From contig CACXGR010000214.1 in assembly GCA_902767235.1 (NCBI GenBank), positions 1 to 13,010 of the forward strand: DNA of 13,010 bases, in the 5' to 3' direction. Under the pieces are notes generated by a model. That model saw only the letters and a program-made list of their open reading frames with translations. It was not told the DNA's origin and made no database searches. This document shows positions 1 through 6,011 of the stretch, in pieces. The translations under genes were made by a program, and so were the position numbers. Source of the stretch: an uncultured Lachnospiraceae bacterium. Its GTDB lineage: Bacteria; Bacillota; Clostridia; Lachnospirales; Lachnospiraceae. Numbering within the stretch: position 1 is the first letter of the stretch; every line of letters starts with the position of its first letter.

Positions 1-1021
1 CGTCGGCTTTATCCGCCGCGCCCTCAGAAAGGCCGGCATGGAGCAGATCCCGGTCATCAGCGCGAATATGTCGGGCCTTGAGGACAACCCCGGCTTCAAG
101 CTGGACCTCAAGCTGATCAGCCGCGCCGCTTTTGCCATCGTGTTCGGCGATGTCATGATGCGGTGCGTCTACCGCATGCGCCCTTACGAGCTGCGCGAGG
201 GCAGCGTCGAGGCATGCCACCAAAAATGGCTGCGCATATGTTCCGATTTCCTGACGAAGACCTACGGGCTCAATATCCCCAAGGTCCAGAAGATCGCCAT
301 CGACATGATCCGCGACTTCGACGCCATTCCGATCCGGGAGGAGCGAAAGCCCCGCGTCGGGATCGTCGGCGAGATCCTGGTCAAATACGCCCCTGCCGCC
401 AACAACTACCTCGTTGACCTTTTGGAGCAGGAAGGCGCCGAGGCGACCGTGCCCGATCTCATGGGCTTTATGCTCTACTGCTTCTACAACCAGGTGTACA
501 AGGCCGAAAACCTGGGCACCAGCAAAAAGACCGCGCTGCTGTGCAACACCGGCATCCGGGCCATCGAAGGGTTCCTGAAGCCCATCAACAAGGCCTATAA
601 AAAGAGCCGGCGCTTCGACCCGCCGGCCAGCATCTACCAGCTGGTCAAATACGCGGAGCCCATCGTCAGCATCGGCAACGAGACCGGCGAGGGGTGGTTC
701 CTCACCGGCGAGATGATCGAGCTGATCCACAGCGGCGTCGAGAACATTGTCTGCATCCAGCCCTTCGGCTGCCTGCCCAATCATGTCGTGGGCAAGGGTG
801 TCATCAAGCACATCCGCAAGCTCTACCCCATGGCCAATATCGCGGCCATCGACTACGATCCGGGCGCCAGCGAAGTCAACCAGCTCAACCGCATCAAGCT
901 GATGCTGGCCACCGCTTCCAAGAATGCGGCCCGAAAAGGCAGGAAACCGGCGAACAAAGACAGTGCAAAAGCAAAGAGAAAGAAAAAAACGCGTTTTTCC
1001 TTTCTCGGAAAAAGCAAATAA
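1..1021 (+). CDS. Acyl-CoA dehydratase activase-related protein, C-terminal part (5' end outside window)
   Basis: The reading frame is open from base 2 to the TAA at 1019-1021 and contains no start that must be used; the ATG at 38 is internal, because residues before it (VGFIRRALRKAG) continue the family pattern. The text matches the C-terminal part of the very large clostridial proteins that fuse a BcrA/BadF/HgdC-type ATPase to 2-hydroxyacyl-CoA dehydratase-like regions. Such activases use ATP and an iron-sulfur cluster to pass an electron to a dehydratase; in this fused family the substrate is mostly unknown. Recognisable here are the SGLEDNPGFKL segment, MMRCVYRMRPYE, and the near-terminal CIQPFGCLPNHVVGKG motif with two cysteines that could bind a cluster (inference). 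The protein ends in a lysine/arginine-rich tail of about 30 residues, which is unusual. Family assignment is fairly sure; the exact reaction is not. Confidence 0.8.
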   Translation, partial: VGFIRRALRKAGMEQIPVISANMSGLEDNPGFKLDLKLISRAAFAIVFGDVMMRCVYRMRPYELREGSVEACHQKWLRICSDFLTKTYGLNIPKVQKIAIDMIRDFDAIPIREERKPRVGIVGEILVKYAPAANNYLVDLLEQEGAEATVPDLMGFMLYCFYNQVYKAENLGTSKKTALLCNTGIRAIEGFLKPINKAYKKSRRFDPPASIYQLVKYAEPIVSIGNETGEGWFLTGEMIELIHSGVENIVCIQPFGCLPNHVVGKGVIKHIRKLYPMANIAAIDYDPGASEVNQLNRIKLMLATASKNAARKGRKPANKDSAKAKRKKKTRFSFLGKSK

Positions 1022-1666
1022 AACAAATAAGGAAGGGTACTGATCTTCTTTGCGATCGGTACCCTTCCTTAGTGTGCTTTGTCCAATGGTATAATCCTCC
1101 TTGGCACTTTCTGTTATGATCCTTTTTCTTTCCACCTTTTTTCTCTTTGTACTGATTGTACTGTGGCGTTCATGGCTGAATCTCCTGCATCACCGAGTGT
1201 CGACCCTCTGATCGGATGCTTTCCTCATGTTATAAAAGATGGATCGAAAGATGATTCTTTATAAGAACTTACTCTGCATTCTAAAACGGATCTACTGTTT
1301 GATCGATGCGATGATCTGAAATATAAAGTGATCAGCTGTATATTTCTCATCCTGCATCTTTCCGGTTTCCGATCTGTCCTAAAATAAGGTTTTCATCTTG
1401 GATAAAGAATGATCGGTTCGCTTGCTTGTTTCTCCATATCTCCGGTTGACATCGGATCTATAATAACTCAAGCTGCTATCGGATCGTATCTCTTATAATT
1501 GAAAGAAATATTCTGCTCTGATGAAGATGCACCACTATTATGTGTACTTGAATATGGATGTTTGTCAGCTCCGAATCTTGACTAAAGTTACCTACTATCG
1601 GTACTCCAGTGGAGTGTACTGTCCTTCCTTTCTTCCTCTTGTTGAGGAGTATTTGTTTTTCTTTGT
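1020..1666 (-). ncRNA. Candidate large structured non-coding RNA, about 640 nt, family not recognised
   Basis: A consensus promoter (1701-1673) and a strong terminator (1070-1029) on the same strand enclose a 600-base region with no minus-strand reading frame of useful length. Base composition is about 40% G+C where I counted a line, well below the neighbouring genes. Read on the minus strand, local stems recur along its whole length: 1648-1644 with 1638-1634; a bulged stem within 1619-1601; 1586-1579 with 1567-1561 (one bulge); 1555-1550 with 1513-1508; CCGATC 1416-1411 with GATCGG 1374-1369; 1334-1330 with 1316-1312; 1267-1263 with 1259-1255; 1219-1212 with 1196-1187 (2-base bulge); 1107-1101 with 1086-1074. 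Purine-rich, A-rich linkers separate them. I found no tmRNA CCA end, no convincing RNase P conserved regions and no SRP or 6S pattern. Size and context resemble the ornate large RNA classes (ROOL, OLE, GOLLD), but I cannot assign it to one. Confidence 0.6.
1029..1070 (-). terminator. Strong 17-bp hairpin terminator, oriented mainly for minus-strand transcription
   Basis: Arms 1029-1045 and 1054-1070 pair over 17 bp with a single G-U wobble and an 8-base loop. Read on the minus strand, the hairpin is followed at 1028-1007 by an almost unbroken U-rich tail (ATTTGTTT, TATTTGCTTTTT). On the plus strand the tail is AGTGTGCTTTGTCC, a poor U-tract. It can end the activase gene, whose stop lies 7 bases before the stem, but its best fit is the 3' end of a minus-strand RNA coming from the right. 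Confidence 0.85.
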
Positions 1667-1672
1667 GAGTTT

Positions 1673-1701
1673 ATTGTACAAAATCAGGTACAATTTGTCA
1701 A
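1673..1701 (-). promoter_or_regulatory. Near-consensus SigA promoter with AT-rich upstream element, driving the candidate ncRNA
   Basis: On the minus strand, TTGACA (1701-1696) is followed after exactly 17 bases by TACAAT (1678-1673), so 11 of 12 positions match the consensus. Immediately upstream (1702-1740) the minus strand is a run of A/T-rich tracts like an UP element. Expected transcription start is about 1666. It lies downstream of the glyA terminator and points away from glyA, so it cannot serve any recognised protein gene. Confidence 0.8.
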
Positions 1702-1780
1702 CAATTTATTCTACTCTTTTATATTTATCTGAATTTTCAGACGAATCGAAACAATTTAAGGTGCTCTTCGTCCATAATAA

Positions 1781-1819
1781 GAGGCCGCATCTGCTGATTT
1801 CTCGGCAAGATGCGGCCTC
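1781..1819 (-). terminator. glyA rho-independent terminator
   Basis: Arms 1781-1792 and 1808-1819 form a perfect 12-bp GC-rich stem with a 15-base loop, 16 bases after the glyA stop. On the minus strand the stem runs into TTATTAT, a modest U-tract. It separates glyA from the promoter at 1701-1673. Confidence 0.75.
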
Positions 1820-1835
1820 GGTTGATCTATGGAAG

Positions 1836-3074
1836 TCAGACCAGCGGATATTTGTCGGTGATCGTCTTGATGATCGCTCTCGCCTCTTCGATCCCGGCTT
1901 CCTGCTTCTTGATCACGATGGAAATGGCCTCCGCCACACGGTCAAAGTCCTCGGTCCCAAGGCCGCGGGTCGTGGCTGCGGGAGATCCGAGACGGATGCC
2001 GGACGTCACGAAAGGTGAGCGCTGCTCATTCGGGATCGTGTTCTTGTTGGCCGTGATGTGCGCCTCATCCAGAAGGTTCTCCACCTGCTTGCCGGTAAGT
2101 CCGGTGCGGGTCAGATCGATCAGCATCAGGTGGTTGTCCGTTCCGCCGGATACGATGTCGATATCTCTGGCCTGCAGGCCTTTGCACAGCGCCTGTGCGT
2201 TGTCGAGGACGTTCTGCGCGTAGATCTTGAAAGAAGGATCCAGCGCCTCCTTGAAGCACACAGCCTTGGCTGCGATAACGTGCTCAAGCGGTCCGCCCTG
2301 GATGCCGGGGAAGACAGCCTTATTGAAATTGTACTTCTTGGCTGCCTCGGCATTGGCAAGGATCAGTCCGCCCCTGGGTCCTCTGAGTGTCTTGTGGGTC
2401 GTGGTCGTGACCACATCCGCATAAGGGAAGGGACTGGGATGAAGGCCTGCTGCCACAAGGCCCGCGATATGTGCGATGTCTGCCATAAGGACAGCGCCGC
2501 AGGCATCCGCCGCTTCTCTGAACTTGGCAAAATCAATGATCCTGCCATATGCGGATGCGCCCGCAATGATCATCTTGGGCTTTGTCTCAATGGCGAGCCT
2601 TATGAGCTCGTCGTAGTCGATGAAGCCGTTCTCGTTTACGCCGTAAGGCACGATTTTGTAATAGGTGCCTGAGATATTGGCGGCGCTTCCGTGGGTCAGA
2701 TGACCGCCCTGGTTGAGATTCATTCCCATGAGCGTATCGCCGGGCTTTAATACCGCAAATTCCACCGCCAAATTGGCGTTGGCGCCGGAATGAGGCTGAA
2801 CGTTCGCGTATTCACATCCGAACAGCTTCTTGGCCCTCTCGATGGCCAGTGTCTCGATCTCGTCGATCACGGCGCATCCGCCGTAATAGCGCTTTCCGGA
2901 ATAGCCCTCTGCATATTTATTGGTCAGCGGGCTTCCCATCGCAGCCATGACGGCTTTGCTCGTCCAGTTCTCAGAAGCGATCAGCTCTATATGATCATTC
3001 TGTCTCTGAATCTCTTTTTCAATAGAAGCTGCGATCTCAGGGTCAGTCATTCTAAGTTCTTCGATGGAATACAT
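1836..3074 (-). CDS. glyA: Serine hydroxymethyltransferase
   Basis: Cytosolic PLP enzyme that converts serine and tetrahydrofolate to glycine and 5,10-methylene-tetrahydrofolate, the main source of one-carbon units. The 412-residue length is normal for bacterial GlyA. Family landmarks are the N-terminal IELIASENWTSKAV and GSPLTNKYAEGYSGKRYYGG segments, HSGANANLAV, and TTTTHKTLRGPRGG, in which K228 is the expected PLP Schiff-base lysine. The ATG at 3074 is supported by AGGAG six bases upstream. The gene is monocistronic: it has its own promoter (3165-3137) and a terminator 16 bases past the stop. A 6-bp hairpin sits in the roughly 55-base leader (3100-3117); it is too small to call a riboswitch. 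The enzyme assignment is certain. Confidence 0.98.
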   Translation of the reverse strand: MYSIEELRMTDPEIAASIEKEIQRQNDHIELIASENWTSKAVMAAMGSPLTNKYAEGYSGKRYYGGCAVIDEIETLAIERAKKLFGCEYANVQPHSGANANLAVEFAVLKPGDTLMGMNLNQGGHLTHGSAANISGTYYKIVPYGVNENGFIDYDELIRLAIETKPKMIIAGASAYGRIIDFAKFREAADACGAVLMADIAHIAGLVAAGLHPSPFPYADVVTTTTHKTLRGPRGGLILANAEAAKKYNFNKAVFPGIQGGPLEHVIAAKAVCFKEALDPSFKIYAQNVLDNAQALCKGLQARDIDIVSGGTDNHLMLIDLTRTGLTGKQVENLLDEAHITANKNTIPNEQRSPFVTSGIRLGSPAATTRGLGTEDFDRVAEAISIVIKKQEAGIEEARAIIKTITDKYPLV

Positions 3075-3136
3075 TGAATTCTCCTGTCATAATCTTTGGT
3101 AGACGGACATTCGTCTATTTTTAGTCATCGGACAAT

Positions 3137-3165
3137 AGTATAACAAGGTCTGAAATGCTCCGCAA
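3137..3165 (-). promoter_or_regulatory. Probable glyA promoter
   Basis: On the minus strand TTGCGG (3165-3160), a 17-base spacer and TATACT (3142-3137) lie about 63 bases before the glyA start. The -10 box matches at 5 of 6 positions, the -35 box at 3 of 6. Transcription would start near 3130 and include a small hairpin, TAGACG/CGTCTA with a 6-base loop (3100-3117), before the AGGAG site. Confidence 0.55.
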
Positions 3166-3239
3166 GAGAATCTTTCAACTAATAAGCGTCAAAAGAGAGC
3201 GGCGCCGTTGTTCAAAATGCTCCTTTTATCATACAGCAC

Positions 3240-3268
3240 TTGCTTTTTCCAAAGTTTAGTTGTAATAT
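3240..3268 (+). promoter_or_regulatory. Probable promoter of the PAP2 gene
   Basis: TTGCTT (3240-3245), 17 bases, TAATAT (3263-3268). The start of transcription near 3275 would leave an upstream in-frame TTG at 3281 without room for a ribosome site, which supports the ATG at 3329 as the true start. Confidence 0.55.
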
Positions 3269-3328
3269 TCTACGGAACAATTGAACAAAAGGTATTTTGT
3301 ATTTCAAAGCGATGAAAAAGGAAGTTTT

Positions 3329-4069
3329 ATGAGAAAATATCAGCTTTTGGATTCGTTCTTGGGAAACAGGCCGCTCTTGGCCGAAAGTCCTTCGTCAGCA
3401 CTTCTGTGCAGGATCCGCCTGGCAATGCCCATGGCGCTGTACATGCTCTTTTACTGCGTGACTTTTGCCTTGATCGAGAACTGGAACCGGCTGCACTACA
3501 CCATCATTCACACAGCCGTCGATGATTTGATCCCCTTTTGCGAGGTCTTCATCATCCCTTACCTGATGTGGTTTGCGTATTCTGTCGGATTCACCTTTTA
3601 CCTGTTTCTGAAGGATGAAAAGAGTTATCACGAGATCGGCACTTTCCTGGCGATCGGCATGACCGCCTTTCTGGCCGTATCCATCATCTTTCCCAATATT
3701 TTGATGCTTCGTCCGGAGACCATGCCGCGGGACAACATATTTACGGACTTGTGCCGGATGCTGTACGCCGTCGACACGCCGACCAATGTATCGCCCAGCA
3801 TCCACGTCTACAATTCCATCGCGGTGATGATCGCCGTATGGAAGACCGATGCAAGGCTGGTGCGCAGCAGGTTCGCGAAGGTCCTGATGACCTTCCTCGG
3901 TTTTACGATCATCCTGTCGACGATGTTCCTCAAGCAGCATTCCTTCTCCGATGTGGTCATCGCCACGGGGCTCGCGCTTGTCTCCTACATCCTCGTCTAC
4001 AAGATGGGATTTGTATTTATCAGAAAGAGACAGCGCAGGGTGCGCTACAGATCGGTGTACGAACATTGA
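3329..4069 (+). CDS. PAP2-superfamily integral membrane phosphatase
   Basis: A 246-residue membrane protein with about six hydrophobic segments. It belongs to the PAP2 (phosphatidic acid phosphatase type 2) superfamily, which hydrolyses or transfers phosphate from lipid phosphates at the membrane. Visible motifs are a reduced first motif (R128-P129, without the usual upstream lysine), PSIH at 156-159 in place of PSGH, and KQHSFSD with H204 as likely nucleophile-activating histidine and D208. This pattern is closer to the inositol-phosphoceramide-synthase-like PAP2 branch than to classic undecaprenyl-pyrophosphatases; the substrate cannot be read from sequence. I chose the ATG at 3329 because AAGGAAG ends four bases before it. 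An in-frame TTG at 3281 would add 16 hydrophilic residues but has no ribosome site. The tail is strongly basic (RKRQRRVRYR), consistent with a cytoplasmic C-terminus. Confidence 0.8.
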   Translation: MRKYQLLDSFLGNRPLLAESPSSALLCRIRLAMPMALYMLFYCVTFALIENWNRLHYTIIHTAVDDLIPFCEVFIIPYLMWFAYSVGFTFYLFLKDEKSYHEIGTFLAIGMTAFLAVSIIFPNILMLRPETMPRDNIFTDLCRMLYAVDTPTNVSPSIHVYNSIAVMIAVWKTDARLVRSRFAKVLMTFLGFTIILSTMFLKQHSFSDVVIATGLALVSYILVYKMGFVFIRKRQRRVRYRSVYEH

Positions 4070-4079
4070 ATCAAGATTT

Positions 4080-4115
4080 AAAAAGGACCGCCGCATGAAG
4101 CGACGGTCCTTTTTT
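4080..4115. terminator. Bidirectional terminator between the convergent PAP2 and LCP genes
   Basis: An A-run and AGGACCG (4080-4090) pair with CGGTCC and a T-run (4104-4115). The stem continues with CGC/GCG across one C/A mismatch to a 5-base loop (4095-4099). Poly-A on one side and poly-T on the other give a U-tract in both directions. It begins 10 bases after the PAP2 stop and 39 bases after the stop of the LCP gene on the other strand. Confidence 0.9.
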
Positions 4116-4154
4116 CGTCTGTCAATCGATCATTCCGTTTTGTCCGGCCCGGTA

Positions 4155-5897
4155 TCACTCAGCCGCAGCCACGCTCGCGTCCGCGTCCCCATAGCCTTCA
4201 TGCATGATCATTTCGATTCTGACTGCATTTGTCTTTACGCTGGCGTCATCCGGCCACATGACGTACAGAGGCGTGCTGCCGCCCGAATAGGTGGGCTCCA
4301 GTCCGCCTTCGCCCTGGGATGCCGTCTGCTTGAGGATCTCCCAATGCGCATTGTCGGAGAGCTGCATATTGACGAGCTCTGCGATCTTCTTCTGGGACAT
4401 ATTGAGCTGGAAGAATCCGTCCAGGCTGTCCAGGATCTCCGAATAGTGGGGCAGGATCGCCGGAGACATCATCTTCTCGAGGAGCGCCTTGAGAACCTGC
4501 TCCTGGTTTCGTCCTCTCTGGTTGTCGCCGTCCGCAAAGCTGTAGCGCTCTCTGCAGAATGCCAGTACCTGGTCGCCGAACATGTCGTGCCATCCCTTGT
4601 CAAAGTGATACTCGTCCGTGTAGCAGTCAAAGGGATACTCGACGTATACGTCCAGGCCGTCCATTGCGTCCACGAGCTTGATCAGTGTGTCGAAGTTGAC
4701 GCGCACGAAGTAGGTGATGTCGATGCCGTAGAGATTCTCCAGGGTCCTCATGGAGGCGTCGATCCCGTAGATACCTGCATGCGTGAGCTTATCCTTCTGT
4801 CCGTTGGATATCTCGGGGATCTCCACATAGTAATCTCTGGGGGTCGAAGTGAGCAGGATCCTCTTTGTCTTGGGGTTGACCGTGACGATGATGTTGACGT
4901 CGCTTCGACTCGTCTGGGAGATATCGCCGTACACGTCGATACCGCTGATCAGCACGTTGAAGGGTTCGCCGACTTCAACGGATTCCTCTGCGATATCGGT
5001 CTGAACGCCGTACTGGTGCAGTACTTTGACCTGGTCTTCGTATTCGTCGTTTTCGAGGGATTCCGCAATGATGGACGTATAGGCCTTGTTGTAGATGGCT
5101 GCGTCCACTTCGCCGTCCATCAGGGCCTTTGCCACTTCAATGTCGCTGCCGTATTCCCTGGTCTTGATCTTGGATGAGAGAACCTTCTCAATATCCTCGA
5201 TCATCGCTTTGCTGCCGCCGGTCTCGCCCGCGGGAGAATGCACGCCGAAGGTGTAATCCTTGGCGTCTGCCAGATCGCCCGCCGGATCATCCGCCCTGAC
5301 CACGACGATCATATTGTCCGTCTTGAGGGCTTTCTCGCCGCCGCTGATCAGTCCCATGGTCCTGTTAAAATAGGAATTGAATACAAGTACAACGATAATG
5401 ACCACTGTACTGATTCCGATCCCTCCGATCCGGACCTTTCTGTTGCGCCGCAGATTCATCAGAAGCGTCGCCGCCGCCAGGGCGGTCAGCGCCAGGAACA
5501 TGAGCACGATGTACTTCCAGGGAAGCATCCCCGATCTCGCCACCGTGAACAGCATGACCAGCGATACGATCACCTGCAGAACGAATGCGACTCTGCCGGA
5601 AATCCTGATATATCGGTTGATCTTCTTTCTCTGCGCTTTCATCTCATTGGCGCGCTTTTTCTGCACAGAACCGGGGTTCTGAGGGCGGACCTTGGCGCTC
5701 GCAATTCCGGCTGCGCCCGCTCTGCTTGCGGAGCCTGATCTCCGCCTCGCATCTGTCTTTTTGTTTGGATCCGTCTTCCTGTTCGGATCAGTCCTTCGCG
5801 CGGAGGCTTTTTTCCGGTTGGGATCCGCTTTGCGCTTAGGACTTGTATTTCGATTTGGATCCGTCTTGGAATTGGGATCCATGTTACGATTAGCCAT
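4155..5897 (-). CDS. LytR-CpsA-Psr (LCP) family cell-wall polymer ligase with accessory extracellular domain
   Basis: LCP enzymes attach undecaprenyl-linked anionic polymers (teichoic acids, capsule) to peptidoglycan outside the membrane. In this 580-residue protein, residues 1-95 are basic and low in complexity and include eight six-residue repeats. Three hydrophobic helices follow (about 103-121, 129-147, 157-175). Residues about 180-310 look like a small periplasmic-binding-protein fold, as in CpsA-type LCP proteins. The LCP domain runs from about 315 (FNVLISGIDVYG) and shows the expected acidic and arginine positions: SRSDVN (R331, D333), STPRDYYVEIP (R354, D355) and RERYSFADGDNQRGRNQ (R449-R463). 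The ATG at 5897 has AAGGAG six bases upstream. It looks monocistronic and ends at a shared terminator. The family is certain; which polymer it transfers is unknown. Confidence 0.92.
   Translation of the reverse strand: MANRNMDPNSKTDPNRNTSPKRKADPNRKKASARRTDPNRKTDPNKKTDARRRSGSASRAGAAGIASAKVRPQNPGSVQKKRANEMKAQRKKINRYIRISGRVAFVLQVIVSLVMLFTVARSGMLPWKYIVLMFLALTALAAATLLMNLRRNRKVRIGGIGISTVVIIVVLVFNSYFNRTMGLISGGEKALKTDNMIVVVRADDPAGDLADAKDYTFGVHSPAGETGGSKAMIEDIEKVLSSKIKTREYGSDIEVAKALMDGEVDAAIYNKAYTSIIAESLENDEYEDQVKVLHQYGVQTDIAEESVEVGEPFNVLISGIDVYGDISQTSRSDVNIIVTVNPKTKRILLTSTPRDYYVEIPEISNGQKDKLTHAGIYGIDASMRTLENLYGIDITYFVRVNFDTLIKLVDAMDGLDVYVEYPFDCYTDEYHFDKGWHDMFGDQVLAFCRERYSFADGDNQRGRNQEQVLKALLEKMMSPAILPHYSEILDSLDGFFQLNMSQKKIAELVNMQLSDNAHWEILKQTASQGEGGLEPTYSGGSTPLYVMWPDDASVKTNAVRIEMIMHEGYGDADASVAAAE
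5736..5879 (-). repeat. Eight tandem 18-bp units encoding six-residue repeats
   Basis: Codons 7-54 of the LCP gene divide exactly into eight hexapeptides: DPNSKT, DPNRNT, SPKRKA, DPNRKK, ASARRT, DPNRKT, DPNKKT, DARRRS. Five keep DPN, and the third to sixth positions are mostly basic. At the DNA level the unit is related to GGATCC/GGATCG-AA-CGGAAG-type words on the minus strand. The array adds a dense positive charge to the cytoplasmic N-terminus, before the first membrane helix. In-frame length variation is expected for such an array. Confidence 0.75.
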
Positions 5898-5935
5898 TCT
5901 TAGCTCCTTACGCCTTTCATTACAATATCCTTATT

Positions 5936-5964
5936 AAAATACTCTATTTTCCCCATAAATGCAA
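5936..5964 (-). promoter_or_regulatory. Possible promoter of the LCP gene
   Basis: On the minus strand TTGCAT (5964-5959), 17 bases, TATTTT (5941-5936), 38 bases before the ATG at 5897. Both boxes are weak matches. The position in the AT-rich gap after proC is reasonable, and no clear terminator separates proC from this gene, so read-through from proC is an alternative. Confidence 0.3.
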
Positions 5965-6011
5965 TGTTTATCGGCTTTTTCACACTTTTTTTAGAGCTTT
6001 GGGAGGCTTGG

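Noticed and set aside
1084..1230. GAGGAAAG and ACAGAAA words on the minus strand, resembling RNase P RNA conserved regions
   Set aside because: The flanking conserved bases and the order and spacing of RNase P core regions are absent, so these are isolated short matches.
1079..1264. 61-codon plus-strand frame in the activase-glyA spacer
   Set aside because: No ribosome site and no protein-like composition. It lies antisense to the candidate RNA and is best explained as chance.
1114..1345. Chain of short minus-strand frames with ATGA overlaps (for example a 41-codon frame starting near 1345)
   Set aside because: Most lack ribosome sites at a workable distance and the translations look like no protein. 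Short overlapping frames are expected in A/G-rich DNA; only the 1173 frame was kept as a finding.
1446..1499. TTGACA (1446) and two TATAAT words (1459, 1494) on the plus strand
   Set aside because: Spacings are 7 and 42 bases, so no -35/-10 pair is formed, and no plus-strand gene follows.
1521..2018. 165-codon plus-strand frame
   Set aside because: Its second half is antisense to the 3' end of glyA and its first half crosses the glyA terminator and the minus-strand promoter; no ribosome site.
3281..3328. Upstream TTG start for the PAP2 gene, and a 6-codon frame (3312-3331) overlapping its ATG
   Set aside because: Neither has a ribosome site, and the TTG would be only a few bases from the predicted transcription start.
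3951..5177. 408-codon plus-strand frame across 3951-5177
   Set aside because: It is antisense to the LCP gene, whose motifs and ribosome site are clear, and it runs through a terminator.
5941..6011. Possible proC terminator in the T-rich stretch before the LCP gene
   Set aside because: The minus-strand sequence has A-runs but no stem of useful length, so no terminator was called.
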